Shown here: piece by piece, positions 45,363 through 55,417 of the stretch | Position numbering within the stretch: the stretch's first letter is position 1 | How the letters are laid out: every line of letters starts with the position of its first letter | Made by a program: the position numbers and the translations under genes | From: QWPN01 sp044238145 | GTDB lineage: Bacteria > Planctomycetota > Planctomycetia > Pirellulales > UBA1268 | NCBI GenBank assembly: GCA_044238145.1 | Contig: JBIIDT010000005.1 | Span: 1 to 64,000, forward strand | Reading direction: 5' to 3' | DNA: 64,000 nt | The notes under the pieces: model-generated | Database searches by the model: none | Told to the model about the DNA's origin: nothing | What the model saw: the letters and a program-made list of their open reading frames with translations, nothing else

Positions 45363-45996
45363 CGCCATCCTCCTCGTACATGCCTTGGTTCACCCACACC
45401 TGGATCCCGATGTTGCCCTGCGCCGTGGGAGCCTCGCAGAACCCGTAGTCGATCTTCGCCCGCAGCGTGGAGAGCGGCATCGAGCCGGCGATCGCCTTCT
45501 CGCACCGCGACATCTCCGCGCCGCCGAGCCGGCCCGCCAGCTGGATCTTCACGCCCTTGGCGCCCGCGTCCATCGTCGTGTCGATGGCCCGCTTGAGCGT
45601 GCGGCGGAAGGCCGCCCGCTTGGAGAGCTGGTCGGCGATGTCCTCGGCGATGAGCTGGGCCTGAATCTCGGGACGACCGACCTCCTCGACCTTGAGGTTC
45701 ACACGGCGGCCCAGCAACTCCTGGAGTTCGGCCTGGAGCCGATCGACGTCCTGCCCCTTGCGGCCGATGATCACGCCCGGACGGGCCGAGTGCAGGATGA
45801 CCTTCACCTCGTCGCGCGTCCGCTCGATCTCGATCTTGGAAATCGCCGCCGCCCGATACTTCGTCTTCACGAACTTCCGCACCTTCACGTCTTCCATGAG
45901 GAGGTCGCGGAACTCCTTCTTGGAGGCGTACCAGCGGCTCTTCCACGGCTCGGTGATGCCGGTGCGGAAGCCAGTGGGATGTACTTTTTGGCCCAT
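45301..45996 (-). CDS. rpsC: Ribosomal protein S3
   Basis: A 30S head protein and mRNA-entry helicase component, 231 residues. MGQKVHPTGFRTGITEPWKSRWYA, the KH motif VIIGRKGQDVDRLQ and GVKIQLAGRLGGAEMSR are canonical. The tail (EGQAPKKPKRSYKR) is translated from bases that also encode the start of L16. Confidence 0.98.
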   Translation of the reverse strand: MGQKVHPTGFRTGITEPWKSRWYASKKEFRDLLMEDVKVRKFVKTKYRAAAISKIEIERTRDEVKVILHSARPGVIIGRKGQDVDRLQAELQELLGRRVNLKVEEVGRPEIQAQLIAEDIADQLSKRAAFRRTLKRAIDTTMDAGAKGVKIQLAGRLGGAEMSRCEKAIAGSMPLSTLRAKIDYGFCEAPTAQGNIGIQVWVNQGMYEEDGDGADAQEGQAPKKPKRSYKR

Positions 45997-46005
45997 GTTC
46001 GTTCC

Positions 46006-46356
46006 TCACTCCGTCTCCGCGGCGGCAACCGCGTCGAGCGCCACCTTGATGTGCGACATCCGCCGCTTGATCCCGAACGCCATGCCGCGAGCCCGGGGCC
46101 GGATCCGCTTGAACATCGGCCCCTCGTCGACGCGGGCGTCGACGACGACCAGATCGTCCACGCCGGCCGCCTGGCGGTGCTCGGCGTTGCCAAGGGCGCT
46201 CTTGATCACCTTTTCGAGCATCCGCGCGCCGCGGTGCGGCTGGTAGCGGAGGATGTCGAGGGCCTCGTCGGCGAACTTGCCGCGGACGAGGTCGGCCAGC
46301 GCCCGCACCTTGCGGGCGCTGATTCGTGCGTACTTGTGGGTTGCCGTGTAGGCCAT
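46006..46356 (-). CDS. rplV: Ribosomal protein L22
   Basis: A tunnel-lining 50S protein of 116 residues. KYARISARKVRALADLVRGKFADEALDIL and RARGMAFGIKRRMSHIKVAL are the expected landmarks. It lies between rpsS and rpsC. Confidence 0.98.
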   Translation of the reverse strand: MAYTATHKYARISARKVRALADLVRGKFADEALDILRYQPHRGARMLEKVIKSALGNAEHRQAAGVDDLVVVDARVDEGPMFKRIRPRARGMAFGIKRRMSHIKVALDAVAAAETE

Positions 46357-46391
46357 GGATCACCTTCGCTCGACTGCGGCCGGGGAGCCGC

Positions 46392-46688
46392 TCACTTCGC
46401 CGGGGCGGGAGTGGCCGCCGCTTCCTTCACCTTGCCGCCGTGGCCGCGGAACGTCCGCGTGGGGGCGAACTCGCCGAGCTTGTGCCCGACCATGTCCTCG
46501 GTCACGAACACCTTCAGGTGCTGCTTGCCGTTGTGGACCATGAACGTCAGGCCGATGAACTCGGGCACGATCGTGCACGACCGCGACCACGTCTTGATCG
46601 GGTCCCGCCGGCCGCTGGACAGCTGGGCCTCGACCTTCTCGAAGACCCGGGGGTCGATGTACGGACCTTTTTTCGCGCTGCGTCCCAT
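46392..46688 (-). CDS. rpsS: Ribosomal protein S19
   Basis: A 30S head protein of 98 residues. MGRSAKKGPYIDPRVFEKVE, IKTWSRSCTIVPEFIGLTFMVHNGK and HKLGEFAPTRTFRGHG are diagnostic. It follows rplB by 3 nt. Confidence 0.98.
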   Translation of the reverse strand: MGRSAKKGPYIDPRVFEKVEAQLSSGRRDPIKTWSRSCTIVPEFIGLTFMVHNGKQHLKVFVTEDMVGHKLGEFAPTRTFRGHGGKVKEAAATPAPAK

Positions 46689-46691
46689 GGA

Positions 46692-47549
46692 TCACCTCAG
46701 TTTCAGCTGGCCGTATCGGCGGCTCTTGCGGCGGCGGATGATCGCCGTGCTCGAGGGCTTGCGGGGCTTGCGGGTGCCACCACCCTTGGCGCTCTTGCCC
46801 GTCGGGCTCACCGGATGCCGGCCGCCCTTGGTCCGCCCCTCGCCACCGCCGTGCGGATGGTCGATCGGATTCATCGCCGTGCCGCGAACGTGCGGGCGGA
46901 TGCCCATCCAGCGCGACCGGCCGGCCTTCCCGAGGCGGACGTTCATGTGGTCCGCGTTGCCGATCGCGCCGATCGTCGCCCGGCAGGCGGCGGGCACGCG
47001 GCGAATCTCGCCCGAGGGGAGCGTGAGCTGGGCCCACTGGGCCTCGCGGGCCACGAGCACGGCCGACGAGCCGGCCGAGCGGCACAGGCGACCGCCGCGG
47101 CCCGCCTGGAGCTCGATGTTGTGGATCTGCATGCCCAGCGGGATCGCCGACATCGGCAGGCAGTTGCCCACCTCCGGCGGGGCCGCCGCGCCGCTCTGCA
47201 GGGTCGCCCCCACCTTCAGCCCCTCGGGGGCGAGGATGTACCGCTTCTCGCCGTCGGCGTAGTGGACGAGCGCGACGCGGCAGGTGCGGTTGGGGTCGTA
47301 CTGGATCGAGTGCACCGTCCCCGGCACGCCGTCCTTGTTGCGCCGGAAGTCGATGAGCCGATAGTGCTGCTTGTGGCCGCCGCCGCGATGGCGGGCCGTG
47401 ATCTTGCCCTGGTTGTTGCGGCCGCCCGTCTTCCGCTTGCGGAACCGCAGACCCTTCGGCACCGCCGCGCCCGGCGTGAGCTCGGCGAAGTCGGAGACGC
47501 TGGCGCCGCGGCGGCCGGGGCTGGTCGGGTTGTAGCTGCGAATGCCCAT
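46692..47549 (-). CDS. rplB: Ribosomal protein L2
   Basis: A 50S protein needed for peptidyl transfer, 285 residues. RKTGGRNNQGKITARHRGGGHKQHYR at the start and the peptidyl-transferase loop region NPIDHPHGGGEGRTKGGRHPVSP carry the conserved His. It follows rplW by 13 nt. Confidence 0.98.
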   Translation of the reverse strand: MGIRSYNPTSPGRRGASVSDFAELTPGAAVPKGLRFRKRKTGGRNNQGKITARHRGGGHKQHYRLIDFRRNKDGVPGTVHSIQYDPNRTCRVALVHYADGEKRYILAPEGLKVGATLQSGAAAPPEVGNCLPMSAIPLGMQIHNIELQAGRGGRLCRSAGSSAVLVAREAQWAQLTLPSGEIRRVPAACRATIGAIGNADHMNVRLGKAGRSRWMGIRPHVRGTAMNPIDHPHGGGEGRTKGGRHPVSPTGKSAKGGGTRKPRKPSSTAIIRRRKSRRYGQLKLR

Positions 47550-47562
47550 GGGATGGTCCGGT

Positions 47563-47883
47563 TCAGAAGAGGTTGATCTTGTTGTCGGGCTTGAGCTTCA
47601 CCACGGCCTTCTTCCAGGCCTTGGCGGTCGTCCGCCGCACGCGGCTGCGGCGGGCCTTGCCCACGCGGTTCTGCACGGCGACCTTGTCGACCTTGACGTT
47701 GAACAGCTCCTCGACGGCCCGGCGGATGTCGGCCTTGGTCGCCTCGGCGACGACCTCGAACGAGTAGGCGTTGTGCCGGTTGGCCCGGTGCATGCCCTTC
47801 TCGGTGACGAGCGGCCGGACGATCACCTGGTGGGGAGCCAGCCGGGGCGTGAGCGCGGGGAGCGGGGGGACGGGAGCGGCCAT
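47563..47883 (-). CDS. rplW: Ribosomal protein L23
   Basis: A tunnel-exit docking protein for signal recognition particle and trigger factor, 106 residues. A Pro-rich leader precedes HQVIVRPLVTEKGMHRANRHNAYSFEV, and the end has KAWKKAVVKLKPDNKINLF. It lies 3 nt after rplD. Confidence 0.97.
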   Translation of the reverse strand: MAAPVPPLPALTPRLAPHQVIVRPLVTEKGMHRANRHNAYSFEVVAEATKADIRRAVEELFNVKVDKVAVQNRVGKARRSRVRRTTAKAWKKAVVKLKPDNKINLF

Positions 47884-47886
47884 GGC

Positions 47887-48588
47887 TTACTTCGTCTCCT
47901 TCTTGGCGGCCCGCTTCGCGGCCGGCCGCCTGGCGGCGGGCTTGCGGGCCGCCGGCTTCGCCTTCTCCTTCGCGGCGGCGCGGAAGGCGTCGATGGCTGC
48001 CTTCGTCATCACGATCGAGCGGGACCGCAGGATCGACCAGGCGTTGAGTTCGGCCACCGGGGCGACCGACAGGCCGGCGATGTTGCGGGCGCTCTTCCAG
48101 ACGTTGGCGTCGTGCTTCTCGGACGCGAGCAGGACCGTGGAATCGCCGAGCCCCATCCCCTTCAGCATCCGGGCCACGGCCGCGGTCTTCGGGGCGGCGA
48201 TCGCCAGGGAGTCGACGACCCGCACCTCCTCGTCGGCGATCCGGGCGGCGAGCGCCATCCGGGTGGCGGCCTGCAGGGCCTTGCGGGGCATCCTCCAGCC
48301 GAAGTCGCGAGGCCGCTTGGCGAAGATGTGGCCGCCGCCACGCCGCGTGCCGCTCCGCCGGGCGCCGGCCCGGGCGTTGCCCGTGCCCTTCTGGCGATAC
48401 AGCTTCTTGGTGGAGCCGGCCACCTCGCCGCGGGTCTTGGTCTTCTGCGTGCCCTGCCGCTGATTGGCCTGGTACATGACCACGGCGTCGTGCAGCAGCT
48501 GCTTGCTGACCGACGGAGCCAACTCGGCAGGATCGATCTCGTACGAGCCGACCTTCTTGCCCGACATGTCGTAGACGGCGAGGTTCAC
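47887..48588 (-). CDS. rplD: Ribosomal protein L4
   Basis: A 50S protein of 233 residues that in E. coli also represses the S10 operon. LLHDAVVMYQANQRQGTQKTKTRGEVAGSTKKLYRQKGTGNARAG is canonical. The tail is an Ala/Lys/Arg-rich low-complexity stretch of about 35 residues. The start overlaps the rplC stop by 4 nt. Confidence 0.97.
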   Translation of the reverse strand: MNLAVYDMSGKKVGSYEIDPAELAPSVSKQLLHDAVVMYQANQRQGTQKTKTRGEVAGSTKKLYRQKGTGNARAGARRSGTRRGGGHIFAKRPRDFGWRMPRKALQAATRMALAARIADEEVRVVDSLAIAAPKTAAVARMLKGMGLGDSTVLLASEKHDANVWKSARNIAGLSVAPVAELNAWSILRSRSIVMTKAAIDAFRAAAKEKAKPAARKPAARRPAAKRAAKKETK

Positions 48589-49355
48589 TTCGCACCAGCC
48601 TTCTTCTTGCCGCCGCCGGCCGGGCCGGCGGCCTTCTTGAACTTGTTCGTCTGCAGCACGGTGACGTAGCTGCCGTTGGGACCCGGCACGGCGCCGCGAA
48701 TCAGCAGGAGATTGCCCTCCTTGTCGATCCGCACGAGCTTCACGTTCCGCATCGTCGACCGCTCGTTGCCGTAGCGGCCGGCCATCCGCTTGCCCTTGAA
48801 GACGCGGGCCGGCGAGGTATTCATGCTCGTGCCGCCCTGGTGACGGTGCACCTTCTTGACGCCGTGGCTGGCCCGCTGCCCCTTAAAGCCGTGCCGCTTC
48901 ATGACGCCGGCCGTACCGCGGCCCTTGGTGACGCCGGTGACGTCGACGAACTCGACGCCCTCGAAGACGTCGACCGTGAGCACCTGCCCCACGGCCACGC
49001 CCTCGTACACGCCCCGCAACTCGCGGACGAACCGCTTCGGCTCGCAGTCGGCCTTGGCCACCGCCTCGACGCCCGCCGCCGCCAGCCGCTTGGACCGGCG
49101 GCCGTCGAGTTTCGCCACCTGGCCGCGAACCGACCGGCTGGCCAGCCGCCTCGGCTTGTCGAGGAACCCGATCTGGATGCCGGCGTAGCCGTCCCGCTCG
49201 GGCGACCGCACCATCGTCACGGGACACGGCCCGGCTTCGATCACGGTGACCGGCACCACGGCACCACTGGCGTCGAAGATCTGCGTCATGCCGACCTTCC
49301 GGCCCAACAATCCCTTGCGGCCGGCCTTGTCGGAGGTCTTCTTCGTGGCAGCCAT
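48585..49355 (-). CDS. rplC: Ribosomal protein L3
   Basis: An early-assembly 50S protein, 256 residues. LLGRKVGMTQIFDASGAVVPVTVIEAGPC and FKGQRASHGVKKVHRHQGGTSMN are canonical. ATG codons at 49355 and 49361 are both possible; neither has a strong ribosome site. A gap of 185 nt separates it from rpsJ. Confidence 0.97.
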   Translation of the reverse strand: MAATKKTSDKAGRKGLLGRKVGMTQIFDASGAVVPVTVIEAGPCPVTMVRSPERDGYAGIQIGFLDKPRRLASRSVRGQVAKLDGRRSKRLAAAGVEAVAKADCEPKRFVRELRGVYEGVAVGQVLTVDVFEGVEFVDVTGVTKGRGTAGVMKRHGFKGQRASHGVKKVHRHQGGTSMNTSPARVFKGKRMAGRYGNERSTMRNVKLVRIDKEGNLLLIRGAVPGPNGSYVTVLQTNKFKKAAGPAGGGKKKAGAK

Positions 49356-49457
49356 GATCATCGCAGTCGAGACCGGCACTCGTGGCGACGGCGGCCGCAG
49401 GGCCCCCGCCGGATTGCCGGTCTCTGGTTCACGCTCGAAGCCGTCGGCTACGGGAGC

Positions 49458-49477
49458 GTCCGGAGCAAACCCCGGAC
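49458..49477 (-). promoter_or_regulatory. Hairpin in rpsJ-rplC gap
   Basis: A 6-bp perfect stem (GTCCGG/CCGGAC) with an 8-nt loop lies in the 185-nt gap between rpsJ and rplC, the longest spacer of the cluster. It may be a terminator, attenuator or part of an rplC leader. No promoter is evident. Confidence 0.3.
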
Positions 49478-49540
49478 CTTACCCGCAACGCCTTCCAAGC
49501 ATGCCGTGTCGTGCGCTCCTGTGTGGTTCCTGGATATGAC

Positions 49541-49867
49541 TCAGCGGGACGAAGCCTTGATCTTGATGTCGACGCCGGCGGGCAGGCTCAACTTGTTGAG
49601 CGCCTCGATCGTCTTGGCCGTCGCCTGGACGATGTCGATGACCCGCTTGTGGGTGCGGATCTCGTACTGCTGGCGGGCCTTCTTGTCGATGTGCGGGCTG
49701 GAAAGCACGGTGTATCGCTCGATCCGCGTGGGGAGCGGGATCGGGCCGTGCACCTCGGAGTTCGTCCGCTTGGCGGTGTCGACGATCTCGGCCGCGCTCT
49801 GGTCGAGCACGACGTGGTCGTAGGCCTCCATGCGAATGCGGATGATCTCTTGTGTCGGACCGGCCAC
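49541..49867 (-). CDS. rpsJ: Ribosomal protein S10
   Basis: A 30S head protein that is also NusE in transcription antitermination, 108 residues. RIRMEAYDHVVLDQSAAEIVDTAKRTNSEVHGPIPLPTRIERYTVLSSPHIDKKARQQYEIRTHKR is diagnostic in its parts (for example GPIPLPTR and DKKARQQYEIRTHKR). The GTG at 49867 has TTGGAG 7 nt upstream. It is the first gene of the S10/spc/alpha supercluster; rpsL, rpsG and tuf are not nearby. Confidence 0.98.
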   Translation of the reverse strand: MAGPTQEIIRIRMEAYDHVVLDQSAAEIVDTAKRTNSEVHGPIPLPTRIERYTVLSSPHIDKKARQQYEIRTHKRVIDIVQATAKTIEALNKLSLPAGVDIKIKASSR

Positions 49868-50182
49868 GGGGCAACTCCAATCAATCCTGCGGACAACGAC
49901 CTATGCGAACACGGAAACTCGGGACACGGAGACCGCGGGCTCTCCGCCGACAGCCGGCCGACAGGGCACGGATGCCCGCGGCACTCGAAAAGCCCCGGGG
50001 AGGGGCCCTTGGCGACGCCCTCCCACGGCCGGGGGGCCGGGAGCGTCACGACGGTCGAGCCACGGAATCTACGGTCGGCCGACCGAGGTGTCAACGGGCT
50101 GGGATTTCAAGCCTTTCTTGCCGCCGACGACTGCCTGCCTCATGCCCGCTCACCAACGGACCGCGCAGCGCAACGGCCCACC
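49868..50182. other. Divergent control region of rpsJ and the toxin-antitoxin pair
   Basis: No convincing gene lies here. The rpsJ side contains small hairpins, for example GGGCA-TCCG-TGCCC on the minus strand, and GC-rich palindromic stretches, but I cannot identify a good -35/-10 pair for rpsJ. A ribosomal leader (such as an L4-type site) is possible but unproved. The antitoxin promoter lies just to the right. Confidence 0.4.
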
Positions 50183-50209
50183 TTGCCGCGCAGCAGTCGC
50201 GTAATACAA
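50183..50209 (+). promoter_or_regulatory. Promoter of the toxin-antitoxin pair
   Basis: TTGCCG (50183-50188), a 15-nt spacer and TACAAT (50204-50209). The expected start of transcription is within a few bases of the ATG at 50218, so the mRNA would be leaderless or nearly so; no ribosome site precedes the ATG. The -10 lies inside the palindrome 50201-50217. Confidence 0.5.
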
Positions 50210-50217
50210 TGTATTAC
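50201..50217. promoter_or_regulatory. 17-bp palindromic operator
   Basis: GTAATACAATGTATTAC has perfect 7-bp arms around AAT and ends one base before the antitoxin ATG. It covers the -10 box. AT-rich palindromes at such places are typical sites for autorepression by ribbon-helix-helix antitoxins, here presumably the next gene's product. Confidence 0.7.
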
Positions 50218-50436
50218 ATGGATACGACGCTCACCGTCCGGGTTCCGCCCGACCTGAAGCGGCAGCTTGACGCCCTGAGTCGCCGCACGCATCGCTCGTC
50301 AAGCGAACTTGTTCGCGAGTCCCTGCGCCGCTTCATCGCCAGCGAACAGATCGCCGCGGTACGGAAGATGACGATGCCGCTCGCCGAGGCACAGGGTTTT
50401 GTCACCGACGAAGACGTCTTCAAGGCCATTTCGTGA
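50218..50436 (+). CDS. Ribbon-helix-helix antitoxin (CopG/VapB-like)
   Basis: A 72-residue DNA-binding antitoxin. The N-terminal half has the ribbon-helix-helix pattern (LTVRVPPDLKRQLDALSRR and SSSELVRESLRRFIAS); the C-terminal part (about 48-72) probably binds the toxin. The start is the ATG right after the palindrome. The stop overlaps the toxin start by 4 nt (GTGA). It is AT-richer at its promoter than the neighbours, suggesting acquisition by transfer. Confidence 0.85.
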   Translation: MDTTLTVRVPPDLKRQLDALSRRTHRSSSELVRESLRRFIASEQIAAVRKMTMPLAEAQGFVTDEDVFKAIS

Positions 50437-50831
50437 GGGTGGTGCTCGACACCAATGTGCTGCTGGCGGGTTTCGCCACTCACGGGCTCTGCGAGGCGTT
50501 ACTCACACTCGTCTATCGGGACCACATCGTCATCCTGTCGGAGCACATTCTCGACGAGGTGGCGCGGCACTATCGCGGCAAGTTCAAGGCCACCAAGTCC
50601 CAGACCGAGGCCGTGGTCGCCGTGCTGCGGTCCAGCAGTGAAGTCGTGCAGCCGGCGGCGGTGCCGCGTGGCACGCTGCGTGACCCGGATGACCTGCCGG
50701 TGCTCGGCACGGCGGTCGCCGGCGCCGTGTCTTGCCTCGTCACCGGAGACCAGGAACTCCTGGCTCTCGCTGGATATCTGGGGGTCGAGATCCTGTCGCC
50801 CCGGGCCTTCTACGACCGGCTGCGGGGTTGA
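50433..50831 (+). CDS. PIN-domain toxin
   Basis: A PIN-fold endoribonuclease of 132 residues, of the type found as VapC-like toxins. The acidic metal-binding residues are all visible: Asp6 (VVLDTNVLLAG), Glu42 (HILDEVARHY), Asp86/87 (RDPDDLPVL) and Asp106 (TGDQELL). So it looks active. The GTG at 50433 overlaps the antitoxin stop. The target RNA is unknown; it may be tRNA or rRNA as in related toxins. The pair sits between rpsJ and fusA. Confidence 0.87.
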   Translation: MRVVLDTNVLLAGFATHGLCEALLTLVYRDHIVILSEHILDEVARHYRGKFKATKSQTEAVVAVLRSSSEVVQPAAVPRGTLRDPDDLPVLGTAVAGAVSCLVTGDQELLALAGYLGVEILSPRAFYDRLRG

Positions 50832-50952
50832 GATGTGACCTGCCCCATGCCTGATCCAGCCGGCCGCTGCAGCCGCCATGACTTTCTCGCCACGGCCGCT
50901 GGGCGGGGACTGACACGATCGAGCAGTCTTGCCTCCGCGCGTGCCTCGGACT

Positions 50953-51141
50953 TCAAGGCTGCGGGTCGGCGTCGTCCGGCAGGATAAACGGCTCCGACGC
51001 CTTGCCCGTCATGCCGCGATATTTGGCGGCGATCCCGCTGACGGCATCGGCCAGCCGCTCGTGGGCCCGCATGAACCGCCAGGCGATCCAGATGGACAGG
51101 GCCCACGACACGAGCATCGAGAGCAACACGAGCGGTTCCAT
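50953..51141 (-). CDS. Small membrane protein
   Basis: A 62-residue protein with one N-terminal membrane helix (LVLLSMLVSWALSIWIAW) and a soluble tail (MRAHERLADAVSGIAAKYRG...). A strong ribosome site (GGAGGG) lies 8 nt before the ATG at 51141. I do not recognise the family. It lies 72 nt after fusA on the same strand and may be its last co-transcribed gene. Confidence 0.6.
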   Translation of the reverse strand: MEPLVLLSMLVSWALSIWIAWRFMRAHERLADAVSGIAAKYRGMTGKASEPFILPDDADPQP

Positions 51142-51213
51142 GCATCATTCCCTCCGCGGAGACTCGTCAACCCGCGGGCACAGTGTACCCACCCCGGCCG
51201 CCCGGCACGGCCT

Positions 51214-53328
<2,115 letters not shown>

Positions 53329-53365
53329 GCAGGACATCCTTCGTTCTGAGACATTCGCGAGGCTC

Positions 53366-53496
53366 GGGGCTGCCCATCCCCTCGAGACGGCGTAGACGGC
53401 AAGCGGAGCCATGGATGGCGGAGCGCAGCCGTCTCCGAGCGAGCGAAGTCCAGGATGGACGCAGCGAGCGTCCGGCGAGAGGGTGTGGGCAGCCCC
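53366..53496 (+). repeat. Dispersed inverted-repeat element, copy 3
   Basis: A 131-bp element ending in perfect 11-bp inverted repeats (GGGGCTGCCCA/TGGGCAGCCCC), or 16 bp with the flanking GGCTC/GAGCC. Inside are hairpins GAGACGGC/GCCGTCTC, GTCCAGGATGGAC and GGACGCAGCGAGCGTCC. Its reverse complement is nearly identical to 798-927. It lies in the 232-bp gap between fusA and argS. The last ~60 bp of the gap, next to argS, hold nothing I can name. Confidence 0.88.
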
Positions 53497-53560
53497 GAGC
53501 CGGTGGGGCGCACCAAGCACAGACGCCCGCGAAATTCGTCGGGAATCCGTCGCGTCCCCA

Positions 53561-55417
53561 TCACATCCGCTCCACGGCGCCGATGCCGAGCACTTCCAGG
53601 CCCTTTCGCAGGATGCGGCCGGTGAGGTCGCAGAGGGCGAGCCGGCTCGCCCGCTCGGGGCCCTCCGCCTTGAGAACCGGCAGCGAGTCGTAGAACGCCG
53701 AGTAGCAGCCGGCGAGGTCGTAGAGCCAGGTCGTGAGCAGGTTCGGCCGGTAGTCGGCCTCGACGTCCTCCAGGGCCTCGGAGAACCGCAGCAGCTCCAG
53801 GGCCAGCGCCCGCTCCTGGGGGGCCGGGACCAGCACGCCGTGGCAGTCCCGCCGCAGGGCGGCCCGGTCGACGCCCCCCTTCGTGAAGATCCCCTCCACG
53901 CGGGCGGCGGCGTACTGCATGTAGGCCGCCGTGTTGCCCTTGAGTTCGAGCATCTTGTCGAAGCTGAACACGTAGTCGGTGGTCCGGTTCTGGCACAGGT
54001 CCGCGTACTTGATGGCGCCGATGCCGACGGTCTCGGCCACGTGGCGGCGGTCGGCGTCGGTCATCCCGGCCCGGCCCTCGTCGCCCGCGCCCACGATCGC
54101 CGCCGCCCGCTCCACGCCCTCGTCGAGCAGGGCCTCGAGGCCGACGGTGTCGCCGGCCCGGGTCTTGAACGGCCGGCCGTCCTCGCCGAGCACCGTCCCG
54201 AAGCCGACGTGCACGAGCTGGACGCCGTCGATGCCGGCCGGCCCCCAGCGGCGGGCCGTGGCGAACACCTGATCGAAGTGCTCGCTCTGGCGATGGTCGA
54301 CGACGTACAGGATCCGGTCGGGCTTCCAGTGCTCGAGCCGCCAGCGGATCGTGGCCAGGTCGGTGGTCGCGTAGAGGAAGGCGCCGTCGGCCTTGCGGAC
54401 CAGCAGCGGCGGCGCGTCGTCGCCGCGGAGAAAGACGCCGATCGCCCCCCGGCTCTCCCGGGCGAGCCCCCGGGCCAGCAGGTCGTCCACGGTCGCCGCC
54501 AGGAACGGCTGGAAGAAGCTCTCGCCGAGCGTGTGGTCGAAGGAGACGTGCAGCCGCGTGTAGAGCCGGTCGATCTCGGCCCGGCAGACCGGCATGAACC
54601 GCTCCCACAACGCCCGGTTCTCCGGGTCCCCCTCGTGGAGCTTCGCCGTCTCGAGGAGCACCTCGCGACCGGCGGCGGGGAACCGTGCCGCCAGCGCCGC
54701 CGCCTCGGGGTCGGCCGCCAGTTCCTCGGGCTTCGCATCGGCCACCTTGCGGACGAGCCGGTAGAGCCGGCCGAGCTCGGCCGTCGGATCGGCCGCGAAG
54801 GCCTCGTCGTCGCGGCAGTGCTTCCAGCCCCAGAGGATCATCCCGAACTGGGTACCCCAGTCGCCGAGGTGGTTGTCGGTGATCACGTGGTGGCCGCGGA
54901 ACCGGAGGATCCGGGCGAGGGCGTCGCCGATCACGGTCGAGCGGATGTGCCCCACGTGCATCGGCTTGGCGACGTTGGGGGAGCTGAAGTCGACGACGAT
55001 CGTCTCCGGGGCGGGCACCGGCGGCACGCCGAGCCGCTCGTCGGCCACGGCCGCCACCACCGCGGCCGCCAGGGCGTCGTCGCGGACGCGGACGTTGATG
55101 AAGCCCGGGCCGACCGGTTCGCCCGGCGGCGCGAAGACGGCCGCGTAGCCCGGGGCCTCCGCCAGCCGGGCGGCGATCTCCACGGCCACGTCCCGCGGCT
55201 TCCGCCCGGCCCGCTTCGCCAGCCCCATCGCCATGGTGCCCGAGTAGTCGCCAAACTTCGCGTCGGCCGTCTCGCGGACCATCTCGAGCAGCGCCGGCAT
55301 GTCCGCCGGGTCGAGCGGCACCACGCCGTCGGCGGCGAGCCGCTCGAGGGCCGCGCGGAAGGCGTCCCGCAGCGTCGCCCGGAGGCTCGCGCGGCCGATC
55401 GGGACGGCGCCGCTCAT
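53561..55417 (-). CDS. argS: Arginyl-tRNA synthetase
   Basis: This enzyme charges tRNA-Arg. It has 618 residues. The HIGH motif reads SPNVAKPMHVGHIRSTVIGD, the KMSKS region is replaced by a form like FKTRAGDTVGL, as in many ArgS that lack canonical KMSKS, and the C-terminal DALR anticodon domain has ELLRFSEALEDVEADYRPNLLTTWLYDLA. The ATG at 55417 overlaps the rsfS stop by 4 nt, so the two are coupled; the earlier in-frame start is rejected. Confidence 0.97.
   Translation of the reverse strand: MSGAVPIGRASLRATLRDAFRAALERLAADGVVPLDPADMPALLEMVRETADAKFGDYSGTMAMGLAKRAGRKPRDVAVEIAARLAEAPGYAAVFAPPGEPVGPGFINVRVRDDALAAAVVAAVADERLGVPPVPAPETIVVDFSSPNVAKPMHVGHIRSTVIGDALARILRFRGHHVITDNHLGDWGTQFGMILWGWKHCRDDEAFAADPTAELGRLYRLVRKVADAKPEELAADPEAAALAARFPAAGREVLLETAKLHEGDPENRALWERFMPVCRAEIDRLYTRLHVSFDHTLGESFFQPFLAATVDDLLARGLARESRGAIGVFLRGDDAPPLLVRKADGAFLYATTDLATIRWRLEHWKPDRILYVVDHRQSEHFDQVFATARRWGPAGIDGVQLVHVGFGTVLGEDGRPFKTRAGDTVGLEALLDEGVERAAAIVGAGDEGRAGMTDADRRHVAETVGIGAIKYADLCQNRTTDYVFSFDKMLELKGNTAAYMQYAAARVEGIFTKGGVDRAALRRDCHGVLVPAPQERALALELLRFSEALEDVEADYRPNLLTTWLYDLAGCYSAFYDSLPVLKAEGPERASRLALCDLTGRILRKGLEVLGIGAVERM

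Noticed and set aside
53329..53520. N-terminal extension of EF-G to 53520
   Set aside because: It is translated repeat element (copy 3), not protein sequence.
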